From Phoronis australis (lineage: Eukaryota; Phoronida; Phoronidae), in the NCBI GenBank assembly GCA_002633005.1, contig NMRA01000138.1, positions 349,566 through 413,565 of the forward strand: a DNA stretch of 64,000 bases, given 5' to 3'. The position numbers and the translations under genes are program-made. Within the stretch, counting starts at the first letter, position 1. Each line of letters begins with the position of its first letter. The notes under the pieces were generated by a model. It saw nothing but the letters and a program-made list of their open reading frames with translations. It was not told the DNA's origin and did not search any database. Below are positions 11,701 to 23,089 of this stretch, piece by piece.

Positions 11701-14700
11701 AACAAAGAAAAACAATTCTTTTGTTGTCAAACTAATTTTATTTCTAGCTAAGTTTCAATAGTTGCAGATAACGGTAAGATTGGGTTGTGCAATTTTTAAT
11801 GTATTCAAAACGAAAAGAATCGTGAAAACGAATTTATTTTGGGCTACGAAAATACCCGAGGTGTTCCGGATGACCTCGGAAAAATTCGTCAAGTCTTCGA
11901 GCCTCTGAGTTCGACAGATAAGGACTTCTCTGTCGAAAATTAAAACGCTAAACAGGTTGTGCCACGGCACCTGAATAATACACGAAAATCAACTGGTCCC
12001 GACGTACTCTGTACACTATTATCAGTTCAGTTTACCATATTAATCGTCCGTTGACAGACGTGTTTAAAACGTAATTAAAATTACAGCCAAGACCACGATT
12101 TTTTTGGTTATCTGTCCAATAATTTGGATATTTATGACATTGAAAAGAAGATAATTGTAGTTTTTCAATGTATTTATATCCATTGTACTATTCACTGGTA
12201 AATTTATCAATCAAAATGTAATTTGGTTGAGCACTTCGAGTGCATTGGTCATAACCTCAAAGAATAGGGCTCGAGTTTCGAGATTGTGGATGCTGATTTT
12301 TATAAAGCGAGCATGTTAATGAACTAGGGCGCTATTGAATTTGTGAGGAACTACAAGACAGTATATTTCAAGTTATACATAAAAACTCAATTACTTTTGA
12401 CTTTTTTCTCAGGGATCGATGACATTTATCCACCTTCGGACATAGCATTGACACTAACATAATTCACAGCTGTTCGCTTGTTGACTTGACAGCCCAGTGT
12501 TCCTTTATCGTCACCCCTGATTTTTAAGGCACCTACTAACCCCAATATATGGATAGGAGCCACTTAATATTATTAGAAATTTGTGGAACCTTCCTGAACC
12601 GCCTGTAGCCTTTGATTGGATATAATTCAGTACGGATGTTGAAATAAAATATTCATATTGATTAACGTACGCGTTGAATTATCAATTCTGCGCGTTGAAT
12701 ATGCAATTGTGCTCGTTGAATAAGCAATTGTGCGCGTTGAATTACTAATTCTTCGCGTAGAATAAGCGCAGAAATCGTTTAAAAACCAAATCTGTGAGTA
12801 AAATTACTAATTTTGCGTGTAATCCAGTTCGTCCAACAACGCCCCGGCGCATATCCGCCGTATTATTCTCTGCCGAAATTCATCGTTATCTGTCAAGTGA
12901 ACGGATAAGGAAAGGTATCCACGGACAGAGGTTAGACAGGTAAGATGCTACAAAATTCTGCCGACTAAGCTGACGTAGTGGTTTGAAAAATTTGGGGTGA
13001 CATCCATCGATCGAGGTACTTGTGACAGATATGTGAAAAAAGTAAAAATCGAAAATAACCTCAATGTTGCAGAGTAGCAGAATTTGTCCGAAATTCGTCC
13101 TCCAGGGATTAAAAAATGCAACTGCGAACACGGGATACAAGACGAAGAAGACTATAATATGGGGGCGCGAGAGCATAATAACAATAACCCATACCAAATA
13201 TATAACAGCTGCGGCGTTGTTGTGGAGTGGATACAAGTACCAAGCGCTTACCTTTGCGGTGTCAAATGGGTAACCACACAGCATTCCAGCAGTACCTAAA
13301 ATATGAACTAACTCTTTAATAAGACCCTCATTTTCCGATTATTACAACAAACCTTAACAAGTAACACGTATGCAGGGAGCAGCATGCCAAAGGTTGTAAA
13401 AAGCGGCTATAAGTCTGACTAACATAGGAAAAAACTTCTGATTTTATGTAGAGTATCTACCGTTACGAAACTGGTCTCAAATTGGTTACTGTTTGAGGTC
13501 AGGCTCTACCAGTTGGCTTGTCACGTCGATCGTTGCCATTTTATGCAACGAGCGTGGTCTCAAGGAATAACGAGCTAGGCCTATCAGTTATTTTCAAACT
13601 TAGAAATTACTTCTCACCTGAGTAAGCAACAAACTGAAACCAATTTTATAAAGGCAAGTGGTCTAAATCAAAAGTTAGCTTCTTGAACGGAATGGGGGTT
13701 TATAGGTTGACGATTTTGCCGTCACCGTTTAGATGAATGGCTTTTTACGTCAGTGTTGCTGTGGCCATAGGACCAGAGCTCTTGCTGAGGGGAAGAGACA
13801 GAGATTGAAGCAGCATTTCGTGATAAAAATATGATCACAGCCCCATAAATCACTTTCACATTATATCCAGGTTCTCATTCACTCCCACTAGCTAGTACAA
13901 CCGAGCTCAGAGGGGTAGGAGACACTTTTGTGCAATGCTCGGTTGTCTGCCAGTAAACCAGGATTCCAACCCAGGTCTCCCATACGGGAGTCCGAAGCTC
14001 AAACCACTGAGCCACACTGTACGTCTCCTCAATTTCATGATCAGATTATTCAAAATTCTACGGAGTTACAACGGTTTGCTGGTCGTAAACCCCTCCTCAT
14101 GGAAAATGTTTGAAATGAAGTGTTGTCTGAAGTGAGTTTTGTAGAGTAGTATCGTGTTCGAGGACTCGATACGGTTAACTCGTGAATTTTTGGAACATGT
14201 TGTGGACTTTCAGGTCATAAATCCGCCATTCAGTGATGAAAAAATATTCCTCATATTAATCAAATTACAGCCAGAAGTGAGTATTCCAGTGTGTGGTCAG
14301 TAGATACTGTAAGGTACCCAAGCTGGGACCTCTGCACATGCATCGGCTGGTTCTATCCTCAACGTAAGCTGTACATAAGGTTGCGGGAGCTGAAAACTAA
14401 TTAGACCACTTGTCATTTTGAGGCCTAACATTGCTCTCCCGAGCAGGTCCATGACCTGATAAGCTTGAGGCATCGGTTTGCGATGTCACTAGAATTGCCT
14501 TTTTCCTCTAATTTTGTTCTTCTGGCAAGTTCTTATATAGTTTGATCATAAAACTCTAGGTCTACAGTTCTATATGCCTTGATGTACGATGCTGTTATCG
14601 TCTGCTCATTTTGTTTGCAAGGCTATGAGTCTATGGTCTCTGCAGACTGTAATTGGTCATCGGGTCATAAACAGCGACATCTCAATAACATTCGGCGGCT

Positions 14701-15418
14701 TGAATGCCAGTATAGCCATGGCATATAAGCATGTGGCTCAGACCGAAGCATTATGGCCATGCACTTGGGTCGAGTTACCTTGCCTTACGAAACCGACGGA
14801 AACGGCAAATTCTAGCCTATAATTCACGAATTCTATCCGATAATTCACGAATTATAACATTGCAACCTCACTAACCATTCACTTCAGTGGCCGCATGGTG
14901 GCCGTCATTTGCTAGCGCGAGTTACTCTGGTAAGGACTCGAGCACACTTCAGTTGCAAAACACTCGCCTTATCTCTCGTGATTTTGCGTGCGTGGTCTTA
15001 CGTGATCTTGCTTTTCTCGCAAGAAACCTAGTCTACGGAACGCATTGCCGTTCGACATCACACAAGGAAAGTTGTAATGCATTTTAGCCCGCAATCAGAG
15101 GACGAAGTATCAGCACTTGCTCGCGTAATAAAACATCCGATATTTACTGCATTTACCTTAGCATCAACGCTGTGCATACTGCAGTGAAGCTGCATGCATT
15201 ATCACTGGAGAGAACGGTGCTTTACCAGAGAATACTATACTTCCTCTATGCCGTCCATCGATGAAAACGGACTGGACAGCATTTTGTAGTCGACTTAAAG
15301 AATATAGTAGCTGAACTATAATTAATCACATTACAACATCCCAAGCAAAACGGTTGTTGCATGAAAACTTACCTGCAACACAGCCTGCAATATAATCGTG
15401 GCTAACACCATCTGCCAT
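5703..15418 (-). CDS. SLC25 mitochondrial carrier, SLC25A45/47/48-like (six coding exons)
   Basis: Coding exons in gene order are 15373-15418, 13252-13295, 10754-10834, 7359-7608, 6277-6495 and 5703-5935. All splice as GT-AG in consistent phases and encode 290 residues, normal for the subfamily. Three carrier repeats are visible through their signature motifs: PFDTAK (residues 25-30), PTEVVK (121-126) and PFDVIK (223-228). Sequences such as GMFRGMSFPLLNG and AGGCSGVIAW are typical of the SLC25A45/47/48 branch of inner-membrane transporters. Mammalian members have been linked to choline (A48) and methylated amino acids (A45). The substrate here cannot be assigned. The start is the ATG at 15418 (MADGVSHDY), followed at once by the first helix (IAGCVAG). 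The gene is divergent from the GPCR at 19096. Confidence 0.93.
8374..9720. repeat. Hairpin-headed element with a 430-bp tandem repeat, in carrier intron 3
   Basis: A 64-bp segment is duplicated (8374 and 8438). Each copy begins with a perfect 10-bp stem, TACTCTGCGC / GCGCAGAGTA, around a GTGTAA loop. Behind it lie about 2.3 diverged copies of a unit of about 430 bp, starting near 8650, 9080 and 9516. The units share GGTGCAAAGGTCAT-like, CAAACTAAAATTTTGAGCTAGA and GGGGTCATTAGGTGCA blocks. A GCGCAGAGT motif reappears near 9642. It is probably a mobile element or its remnant. No long frame spans it. Confidence 0.8.
10364..10678 (+). CDS. Unassigned small open frame in carrier intron 3 (doubtful)
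   Basis: The most protein-like part starts at the ATG at 10499 and gives about 59 residues (MPSEINTDIETCILTIDDSY...), ending in TAA at 10678. It lies antisense inside intron 3 of the carrier gene. Composition looks coding, with mixed acidic and hydrophobic residues and no low complexity. I recognise no domain, and no neighbouring exon was identified. It may be an old retrocopy or transposon fragment, or chance. Confidence 0.2.
   Translation: MSTERNLRCVGATFKCQKVVGCTYVRLRPTTACLVEIRFFSYSTKMPSEINTDIETCILTIDDSYEQIKSMIALFTRSANYNVRKFGGELSNVLQGLLRSESTA
10835..13251 (-). other. Carrier intron 2: mostly featureless
   Basis: Apart from the 21-bp tandem repeat near its downstream end, I see no exon, RNA or mobile element in this AT-rich intron. 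Confidence 0.6.
12667..12765. repeat. 21-bp tandem repeat
   Basis: About 4.5 diverged copies of TGCGCGTTGAATATGCAATTG lie inside carrier intron 2. The GCGCGTTGAAT core is the best conserved part. Confidence 0.85.
13938..14026 (-). repeat. tRNA-derived SINE head
   Basis: Read on the minus strand, this segment has a GTGTGGCTCAGTGG A-box region with GCTC/GAGC D-stem pairing. An anticodon-arm-like stretch and a B-box-like GGGTTGGAATCC follow. It sits in carrier intron 1. The altered B box and lack of good acceptor pairing suggest a SINE or pseudogene rather than a working tRNA. Confidence 0.55.
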
Positions 15419-18400
15419 TATTGTACTATGTTGAGTGGACCTGCTGCTTATCACCCTGGGTTGACTTTGATCTCATTCTTCGAATGTTATGTGTACTGAT
15501 GAATCCTCTCAAACATGGACCTCCTGTGAGCCTATGTCTCAAGGCAAGGTACACATATCTAATTGGACTAGCCAATCTCATCGGTTCAAGAATTTCTTCT
15601 CACTCGTGATTTGTCTTGAAATTCACGTCGAGTAAATTATGAAGGCTGGCCCTCTCAACAACGGCATAGAGCGATCATCTCAACTACATTAATTGTTTGT
15701 TACTTTTTAAAATGACACAATCGAGGACAATGAGCACGAATAAAATGCACAAAGTTGAACAAACTTACACAAAAGTTATCTCAGTCAACACTTCAAGACT
15801 TGTTTGGACTTTTTTCATTAAGTTTATACTTCGATTTTTTTACATGAATGTGTTTTTCTTTCGCCCTCGCAAACATTTCCGAGGCCACTGACCGTCGACC
15901 TTGAATGACGGACGTGAGCTTCAGGCGCCTCTTAATTTATTCGCAAGGCCATGTTGCCCGGCGCAAATGTGTTTGACTTTACAGTTCAGACCTTATATCC
16001 AAAAACACATTACTCTGGCAATGATTCAGTTCCCCAAAAATGTATTGATAGGTTAGCAGTTATATTTACGATCAAGTTATCGGATTTTCAAAACAGATTT
16101 GACTATTTTGGAAAGAGATTTCAGGGGCGGATCAAGGATTTAGATTTGGGGGGATAGGACAGAGTTCAAATAGCTAGGATTTTACCCGTCAGATATTCGC
16201 ACCCCCGAACTGCCAAATGGAATCTCGGAGAATTTTAGAGGGGACCATGGCCCCTTGGCCGCCCTTAAAGCCGCCATTGGATTTGTAATTGTATTTGGCC
16301 ACGAACATTGGAGTTTTGTTGATTTACGCAAATGTTTATTGTTGTTAATGGTGTTAATTAATTCTTTACGGCATAAATTAAATTACAACGAAGTCTTATT
16401 TTAAAGTATCAGACGTTTCATTAAAATGTTAAAACTCTTTCTTCTTAATGCAACCTTGTGTAATTCTACAGTTTACTGAACATTCTATCAAATGCGTTGA
16501 AACGATTATATGCGTAATGAGAAGACACTTTTCTGAATAATTATGCAGTTCTTAGAGCAGTCTCTATAAAGCGTTGCAGAAACATAACCCGTTCGTTCAC
16601 AACATACATCTACAGGTGCGGATCCTATTTAGGTTAAAATTTTAGGAAATAGAAATTGTCCAGTGTTTTGCGTAACATGGCGCATTCTACAAAAGCATCA
16701 GTTTGTTTTGTTTTGTATGTTTATGCAGCATTCTCTCGTTCTGAGAGATTTTGTGTTGTTACTTGTTCGAACTGTCACAAAGAGAAGGTCAAGGCCACAG
16801 CTGGTAGGCCAACTAAAACTATTCATTCGCGCCATACGTTGTTGAAAATGTACTATATCCACTTATTGTGTTTAGAAGTGCTTTGAATCCAACCAAATTG
16901 CAAACGTCCATGCATTAATAAACAGACAAAATCTGTTTATGTGTCTCGATAAAAAGTAGGATTAAGCCCCCAGCACCATGTCTCTGACGATATTTCAAAA
17001 GCACACGCCACTTTAGTTATTAGTTGACTGAAGAATGGATTCAATTCTACGTGACAAACTAATTAATTATGACCAGTATAAATTATCCCACAAACAGCAC
17101 TTTGTTTGCAGGTGTTACATCACGAATCTGTATTGATTTGAGCACAAACAAGGTTCGAGTCCTGCTCCAACTCATTTGAAAAGGCCCCCACTGCTATACT
17201 GCAAAACAACCCTTGTATAAGAGACTGATCATACACGAATTAACGCGTAAATTAAGCACTACTATCGAAAACATGTCACCTACCGGAAATTTCTGATCAT
17301 AAGGCCCTGGGCGTATATTCAGAAAACAATGCACCTCGTGAACACCAGGGCATACTTTCGGAAGTACAAGCGTTCCAAACTCAAAATGCATAGCGAATAC
17401 AACTGCATATGTTTTGCTATGGTGGTCATTTAGCAAGACAGCAAGACTGCTATGCAAAAATTCAGGTTCAGAATAATTGAAAATAACCCATACCTGTACA
17501 AATTAACAAACTCCATCTTTGCCAAAGCCTCCAGGGTCTAATTATCAACTCAAGCTCGATCAAGGCTTGAAACCTATCTAATCTCGTCACATAAGTCGAG
17601 TACATATTTGTTTGAAGTGTGCCAAACAATCAGTCAATTTTAGTCGGGTTTCGAGCACAGGGATTAGACCTCTGGTTCTGACGTCCATTTTGGGAAATTT
17701 TAGACTGCTATATAACAATAATAATTCTTACTCCGACAGTAAGCTCTTGTATGAGTCTACACTTAGATTATTACCAGTTATAAACCTTTGAACTAACAAA
17801 TAGGTGGGTTTGTTTTCAGAAGTTTCCTGTACCATCGGCGCTGATGTTAGCAACAACATATGTTTCATTGTTACTGATGTTTGTTGAACACTCAATGTGA
17901 TACGAAAACTTGAAAATAATGAATTAACTAATAAAATATCCTCTGCAGTATTACGATGCGCCACTCGACAGAAGTATGCAACACAGCAAACAACAACTCT
18001 CTGAACCAAGAGGTGTATTTTGGAGCTCCGTGATTAAAGTTGCATTGAAAATTTTCATCAAAAATATTTATACAATAGCGAATACGATTTTATGAAGCAT
18101 CTTGTATCATTGCAGCTTTAGGAGGTAAGTGAATATCCTAGTTTTATTAATCTAGGCCCGTAAGGCATGTGCATGCAATGGGTTTAGTAGTACAATTTAC
18201 TAAGTGAAGATTAAAAGTTTTAAACGTGTGCGTGATCAGTTCACATGTACTTTCAGTCTATAATTACCCACGCCTGCAAAAGCGACCTAGAATTACTGTT
18301 TGTCGGTCTCGTTTCTCTTCCTAAAAGAATACTTCCAAAATGTTGTCTTCTTCCCGTAGGAAACTCGACATTTTCGAATGTTTTAAGCTGTGACTAGGCT

Positions 18401-19095
18401 TTTAAAACACCTCCCCAGCATACGTTTAAACGCTTTTGAAAAAAATATTAATTGTTGGCGATCTCTTAAAATACATCGAAAAGGAATCATCGGAAAATAT
18501 TACAGCGAAATAGCTTAACTGCTAATTTGCGACAAATTCCTGCGATGATTAAGATACTCTTTTGCTAGACAATTTCCCGTGACGTGTATTATTTAGTTGT
18601 TACACAGTTGTTGTATGGTCTAGTTCTCAGGACCGAACTGAAAAACTAACAGTTAAATGTTTTGTAGACTGACAACATATAAATGCATAACGAAGGATCT
18701 TCATGGGACACTCATTATTAAGACATTCAAAAAGTTTTGCAAAAGCAAGCTGTCGCATTTCTCTGCGCCTACTTGTTTAGAAAAATGTCAATAACTATTA
18801 GATTCTTTTGAAAAGCTTGAGTCATATAGATGTTTTGTCAACGGATAGAGTGCCTATACGTGTTTGAAAAATTACTTTACCATAAGCAATTTATCGAGAA
18901 CATTTAAAGATTTATGAGTCGAACTACAGCTTAAAAATCAATTTGTTGGTTTTTTGATAACCGATAAAATTCATCATAGACGAAGATATTTAGTAGCGAG
19001 GGATCTGATAGTTGCTAGTCCTATACAGTGTGTTGCACCAGAGAGTATATTTAGTATTCTGAAACAGGGACGTTTGTAAGACGGAAGGACAGCAA
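15419..19095. other. Divergent intergenic region between carrier and GPCR
   Basis: Both flanking genes point away from this 3.7-kb stretch, so promoters and 5' UTRs of both should lie here. I found no convincing TATA box or conserved element. The only structured item is a small MITE at 16122-16279. Confidence 0.6.
16122..16279. mobile_element. Small GGCGGATC-ended MITE
   Basis: It starts CAGGGGCGGATCAAGG and ends in the complement of CAATGGCGGCTTTAAGGG. GATTT lies directly against both ends as a possible 5-bp target duplication. The interior near 16190-16260 is very similar, in complement, to 35060-35125. The ends resemble hAT-type elements. Confidence 0.6.
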
Positions 19096-21164
19096 ATGGA
19101 CGAAAGAAACGCCACTCTGGCGACTTCAAACAGCTGTGAATTCGGTGAGTTTCAGGAAATCACTGTAATTTTATGTTCTTCACTGTCACGTCAACAACAG
19201 TACAATTAATTGGCATCATGTTTAAAGAATCGATGAAAACTGGAATTATATAGTTCACAGACAGAGATTGAAAACAAATCGTAGATAACTCACGAAAAGT
19301 GTTCAACTGTGTGATGAAACTGAACTGTTAATTAATGATCACGAATCAGGAGTGGTTGTCGAACTGCAACCACATAAGTACACATACCACGCACCGAAAG
19401 ATTCGTTGTGCGTAGTAAAGTATTGCGGTGCGTGATATCTGTTTCGTAGTACATGTTCTGTGGCACATGGCAATCATTGCATTGTGAACCTGAACTGTAT
19501 ACGACTTTAAATTTTAGCTTTGATTAATTTGCACCTTACTGACACCGTACTGAGAGCAGTGCCGGATTAAAAACGTAGCAGAAGTAGCGTATGCTACGAG
19601 CACCGCGCTTTTTGGGGTCTCGCGCTCACAACAGTTTTAGAGGCACTAGTACCATAAACGTCTACTCATGTCTACTCCTATAGAAGCACTGACCTCAGGT
19701 GGTGCGAACGTTTGTGCTGGGACAGCACCATTTTCAGTATATGTAGGGTCAAGAGTGCGGGGCCCCACTGAATAAGCAAGTCAAAGAATTGTAGGTGTTA
19801 TTGTGCTGGAACACCCACGGGGCCCCTGATTAACGGTGTGTGAACTCCTGAAACCGTTTAATTAGATGCGTTGCCCAATGGACACATCACCGGCGTAGAA
19901 GCCGCCTCAATTGCTTTCGTTCTCAAAAGTGAAAATTAAAGCTATTTTGCTTTAGGTTTAAAAAAACCGTTGTATGAGCATATAAGAAGGGGCCCCGTGC
20001 TTTGACTTAGGACGCAACGGGTCCTGAATTGCTTAATCCGGCACTAATTGAGAGAAATGTATTTTGAGTTGCTATAATTTTTTATTGACTATTCCTCGTC
20101 CAGCAGCTAGCAGTGTTGATGACGTAACAGACAATGACAAAGGATGGGGATTTTGGCTGAAGATGTTTGGAACATTTACAATTGCTGGTGTGGGTATCGT
20201 GTGCAACACTCTCTCATTTATAGTAATGAAGACCCCGCGCCTTCGCAAGAAATCCTACGCGCACTATCTCTGCGCACTAGCTGTGTTTGACTCGCTGACT
20301 CTTTTGATATACATTTTGAAACGCGTAAACTCTTTACTACGCTCTACAGGGGGATTATTTCACTCAGACATTGATTGCAAAGTTTTCAATTTTGTCGAAC
20401 ATGTTTGCTACCTGATGTCGTCGTGGCTGATTGTGTGCATAACGTTGGAACGATTGCTGGTAATATTCTTTCCATTTAAACAATTCCGAATGTGTCGTCT
20501 TAGCGGAACGGTACTGGTGATCCTCGGACTGTTCATCATTATGACTTACACACAAGTTTTTCGCCTGATTGTGGTTTCTCACTACGAACAGACCATTGGC
20601 AATGGAACGTACACTTGTGCAGCTGCACGAAAGTATATCGAGTTTTACATACTAATGCAAGTTTACGTTTACAAGTTTGTATTCATATTTACCCTACCGG
20701 CGACCATCATAATAACTGCGAACACAATGATTTTGGTAAAGGTCATTAAACTTCGCAAAACCTCTCTCCTTCTGGCACCAGCTCAGACTAATCGCAGGTT
20801 CCACGGAAGGAGGAAACATAAGTCGACTTGCATGCTTGTTCTCATATCTGGAAGTTACACAGTCACTCTTCTTCCTTTGATTGTTATGTCGATTGTTTTG
20901 TTCGTCGGCATGAGAAGCGATAAACCTGATCCGACGATTTATTTCAGTATCAGCCAACACTTCTCGCCAGTATTCGAAACATTTGCCCTACTGAACTATA
21001 GCATTAATTTCTTCATTTATGTTTTATCGGCAAAAGCGTTTCGTCACGAGTTAAAACTACTCTTGCTCTGCAGAAAACCACGTAGGCTATCGACGCCGAA
21101 CAACAGGAGACTGTCTCCATCTAGCAGAAATTGTCAAGAAACAGTTATAATTCACAGTAACTGA
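19096..21164 (+). CDS. Class A (rhodopsin-like) G protein-coupled receptor, orphan
   Basis: Exon 1 (19096-19144) encodes MDERNATLATSNSCEF with an N-glycosylation site (NAT). Exon 2 (20104-21164) completes a 369-residue receptor. Seven membrane segments are visible. TM1 has the conserved Asn (IVCNTLSF), TM2 has Asp (AVFDSL), and TM3 starts at a Cys (DIDCKVF) and ends in ERL instead of DRY. A Cys in the second outer loop (YTCAAA) can form the usual disulfide. TM6 lacks the CWxP motif. TM7 reads NYSINFFIY, an NPxxY variant without the proline, as in some FMRFamide- and TRH-receptor-like groups. The ligand is unknown. The tail is basic and serine-rich. Starting at the in-frame ATG at 20064 would read intron sequence, so the spliced start is preferred. 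Confidence 0.88.
19557..20046. mobile_element. hAT-like MITE in the GPCR intron
   Basis: Perfect 13-bp terminal inverted repeats AGTGCCGGATTAA occur at 19558-19570 and 20033-20045. The 8-bp flanks ACTGAGAG (19549-19556) and ATTGAGAG (20047-20054) match at 7 of 8 positions, as expected for an hAT target duplication. The 490-bp element has no transposase frame. Its right end is only 57 bases before the GPCR exon 2 acceptor. Confidence 0.88.
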
Positions 21165-21190
21165 CATGGGCCAGTGATATGAAATCGAAC

Positions 21191-21271
21191 ACATGTCGAG
21201 CGTGTATATTGTTACTAACAAGATCATTACATGTCGAGCGTGTATATTGTTAATGAAAAGATCATTACATG
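21191..21271 (+). repeat. 38-bp tandem duplication in the GPCR 3' flank
   Basis: Two copies of a 38-bp unit starting ACATGTCGAGCGTGTATATTG and ending GATCATT follow each other, with a third start (ACATG). It begins about 27 bases after the receptor stop codon, probably in the 3' UTR. Confidence 0.85.
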
Positions 21272-21959
21272 TTTTACGGCCGAAAAACGTATTTTGAGGA
21301 TTATGGTTGGATGGAATACTTGTTGAAGTTGTTAGCTTTGATTATGAACTCTAGTAAAGCTGTGAAAACGAAACCCGATGTGCAAATCGTCAATTTTAGT
21401 CCGGTGTCTGTGAGACATTCGCTGGAATCAAGGCCGGTGTCTTTACCATTTAAATACCCTAAAAATACCCTGCTCCTAAACGCGTGGAATTTGGCTCGAC
21501 AGCAGAGCGTTCGGCTAATAACTATTTCTAGTTGGTTCGATTACGCGCTGCTGCTAATATCTGCAAAACTCATAGAGAATGCCCCTTCAACAAGGGTTGA
21601 TAGACAAACATGGGGGCCTGAGATTTCCTTCCTACAAAAATATAAAATTGACCGAACTGGGAGGGATAATGGACCCCCTACGCCCTTCTTTGGATCCGCC
21701 TGAGGGTCGCGATATTTAAAAATGTTTAAAAAGTTCGAAAGGTCATGCGTAACCTTATCGCGGAGAAGTCTATTTAATCAAATACCAACAAAACTATAGC
21801 ATTTAACTCGAAATGTATGTTTTTTCTGTCGTAGATAGAAAATTTATATTCCACTTTGTACCAATCTGCCATTAATTGGGTCACGTGATCGTGTCTTACT
21901 AACATTTAGCAAAAAAGAAAGGTACCTGGTACATTCATATCAAAACAAGGATATCAAAA

Positions 21960-22260
21960 CATGACCAAATTTCTTTTGAAATTTTAAAACTCCTGTTATT
22001 GTTTTCTAAAATGTTGTTTTCTTTCTTTTTCTGCAACTTCAATGAGTTGTTTCATAAAAATACTAAAAGTCCTATTTTTGATAGTCCCTCAAGCAAAAGT
22101 GTTTTAACACTTTAAAAACAATTCCTAACAACGTTATCGAGAACAGTGCAACGACAAAGTATATCTAAATTTTGTATTAGGAATTCGGTCAGCCATTTCT
22201 GAAATATAGTGTCACGACGTTAGCGAAATTTGGACATTTTCATGGTTTTTACACGATCTT
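21960..22260 (-). repeat. Dispersed repeat family A, copy 2
   Basis: This is an inverted copy. Blocks CCTATTTTTGATAGTCC, TTTAAAAACAATTCC, GAGAACAGTGCA, CAGCCATTTCTGA and AAATTTGGACATTTTC occur in the order seen on the complement of copy 1. Confidence 0.7.
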
Positions 22261-23089
22261 TATTTCGGTTCCTCAGTTCCAGGTGTTATAGAAAGCTGAC
22301 ACAATCAGCTCTATCTCAAGACAATTTAAAACAGCAATTAAACGCCGTTCCGTCCAAAAGGCAAATTTTTGATTTTGATCACTTATCGCAATAAAATTGA
22401 TTGCAATTTGTTCCTTACTCAGTGAGATGAGAAAGGATTTCCGAGTTGCAAGGAACTGACAGTTCTTTGTTCTGCGATATCTTGCTCAAGTCGAATTGTA
22501 AAGCCTGGTCTCAAGCAAGATAGAATTGTCACTTCTTCCGAAGGCCACGAAGTTACTGCAAATTTCACCGAGGAAAAATTTGAGACCAATTTAATAACGG
22601 TAAGTGGTCTAAATCAAAATTAAGTATTTGTGATGGACAGTGGGTTAATGGCCTCTTTAAACGTTCGAGAAAATTTTGCTAAACGATCAAAAATTATATG
22701 CTCCTATGCATATATACGCTCACTCATTTTGTACACCCGTGCCTTCACGTAGAGGTTAAGTTGCTTTTGAGATTTTCTTAAACTGTATATTTCTGCGTTG
22801 ACTACTGACACTGGCGACCACTATCTGCTCTGGAAACGAAACGTTTCCAAACAGTTCTCGTCTTCAGTTGAGAAAATAGTGGAAGTGTACTCTTAAACTG
22901 CTCTCTGTAGCTTCTGTGTGACGTCATCTTGTATGTATTATGTTAAACGAATACTATTAATTCAGGTTTCGTAGCTTTGAGCCTACTATCGGTCATTAAA
23001 TTTACGTAATGATCGCCTTTGACGGTGCGACATGTTTCGTCCAATCAGAAAATCATAGAGTACTAGAGAACTACACAAATACTCAAAAT

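Larger units (their letters stand above)
21165..23089. other. 3' flank of the GPCR
   Basis: It contains a 38-bp duplication (21191-21266) just after the stop, a 144-codon frame (21269-21703) judged non-coding, a truncated GGCGGATC-type repeat end near 21702, and repeat A copy 2. Nothing else is recognisable. Confidence 0.55.

Noticed and set aside
17145-17175. B-box-like GGTTCGAGTCC suggesting a tRNA gene
   Set aside because: No matching A box, D-arm or acceptor stem could be placed upstream.
21269-21703. 144-codon plus-strand frame after the GPCR
   Set aside because: Its start overlaps a dispersed repeat shared with 40420 and its end runs into a MITE terminus; no domain is recognisable.
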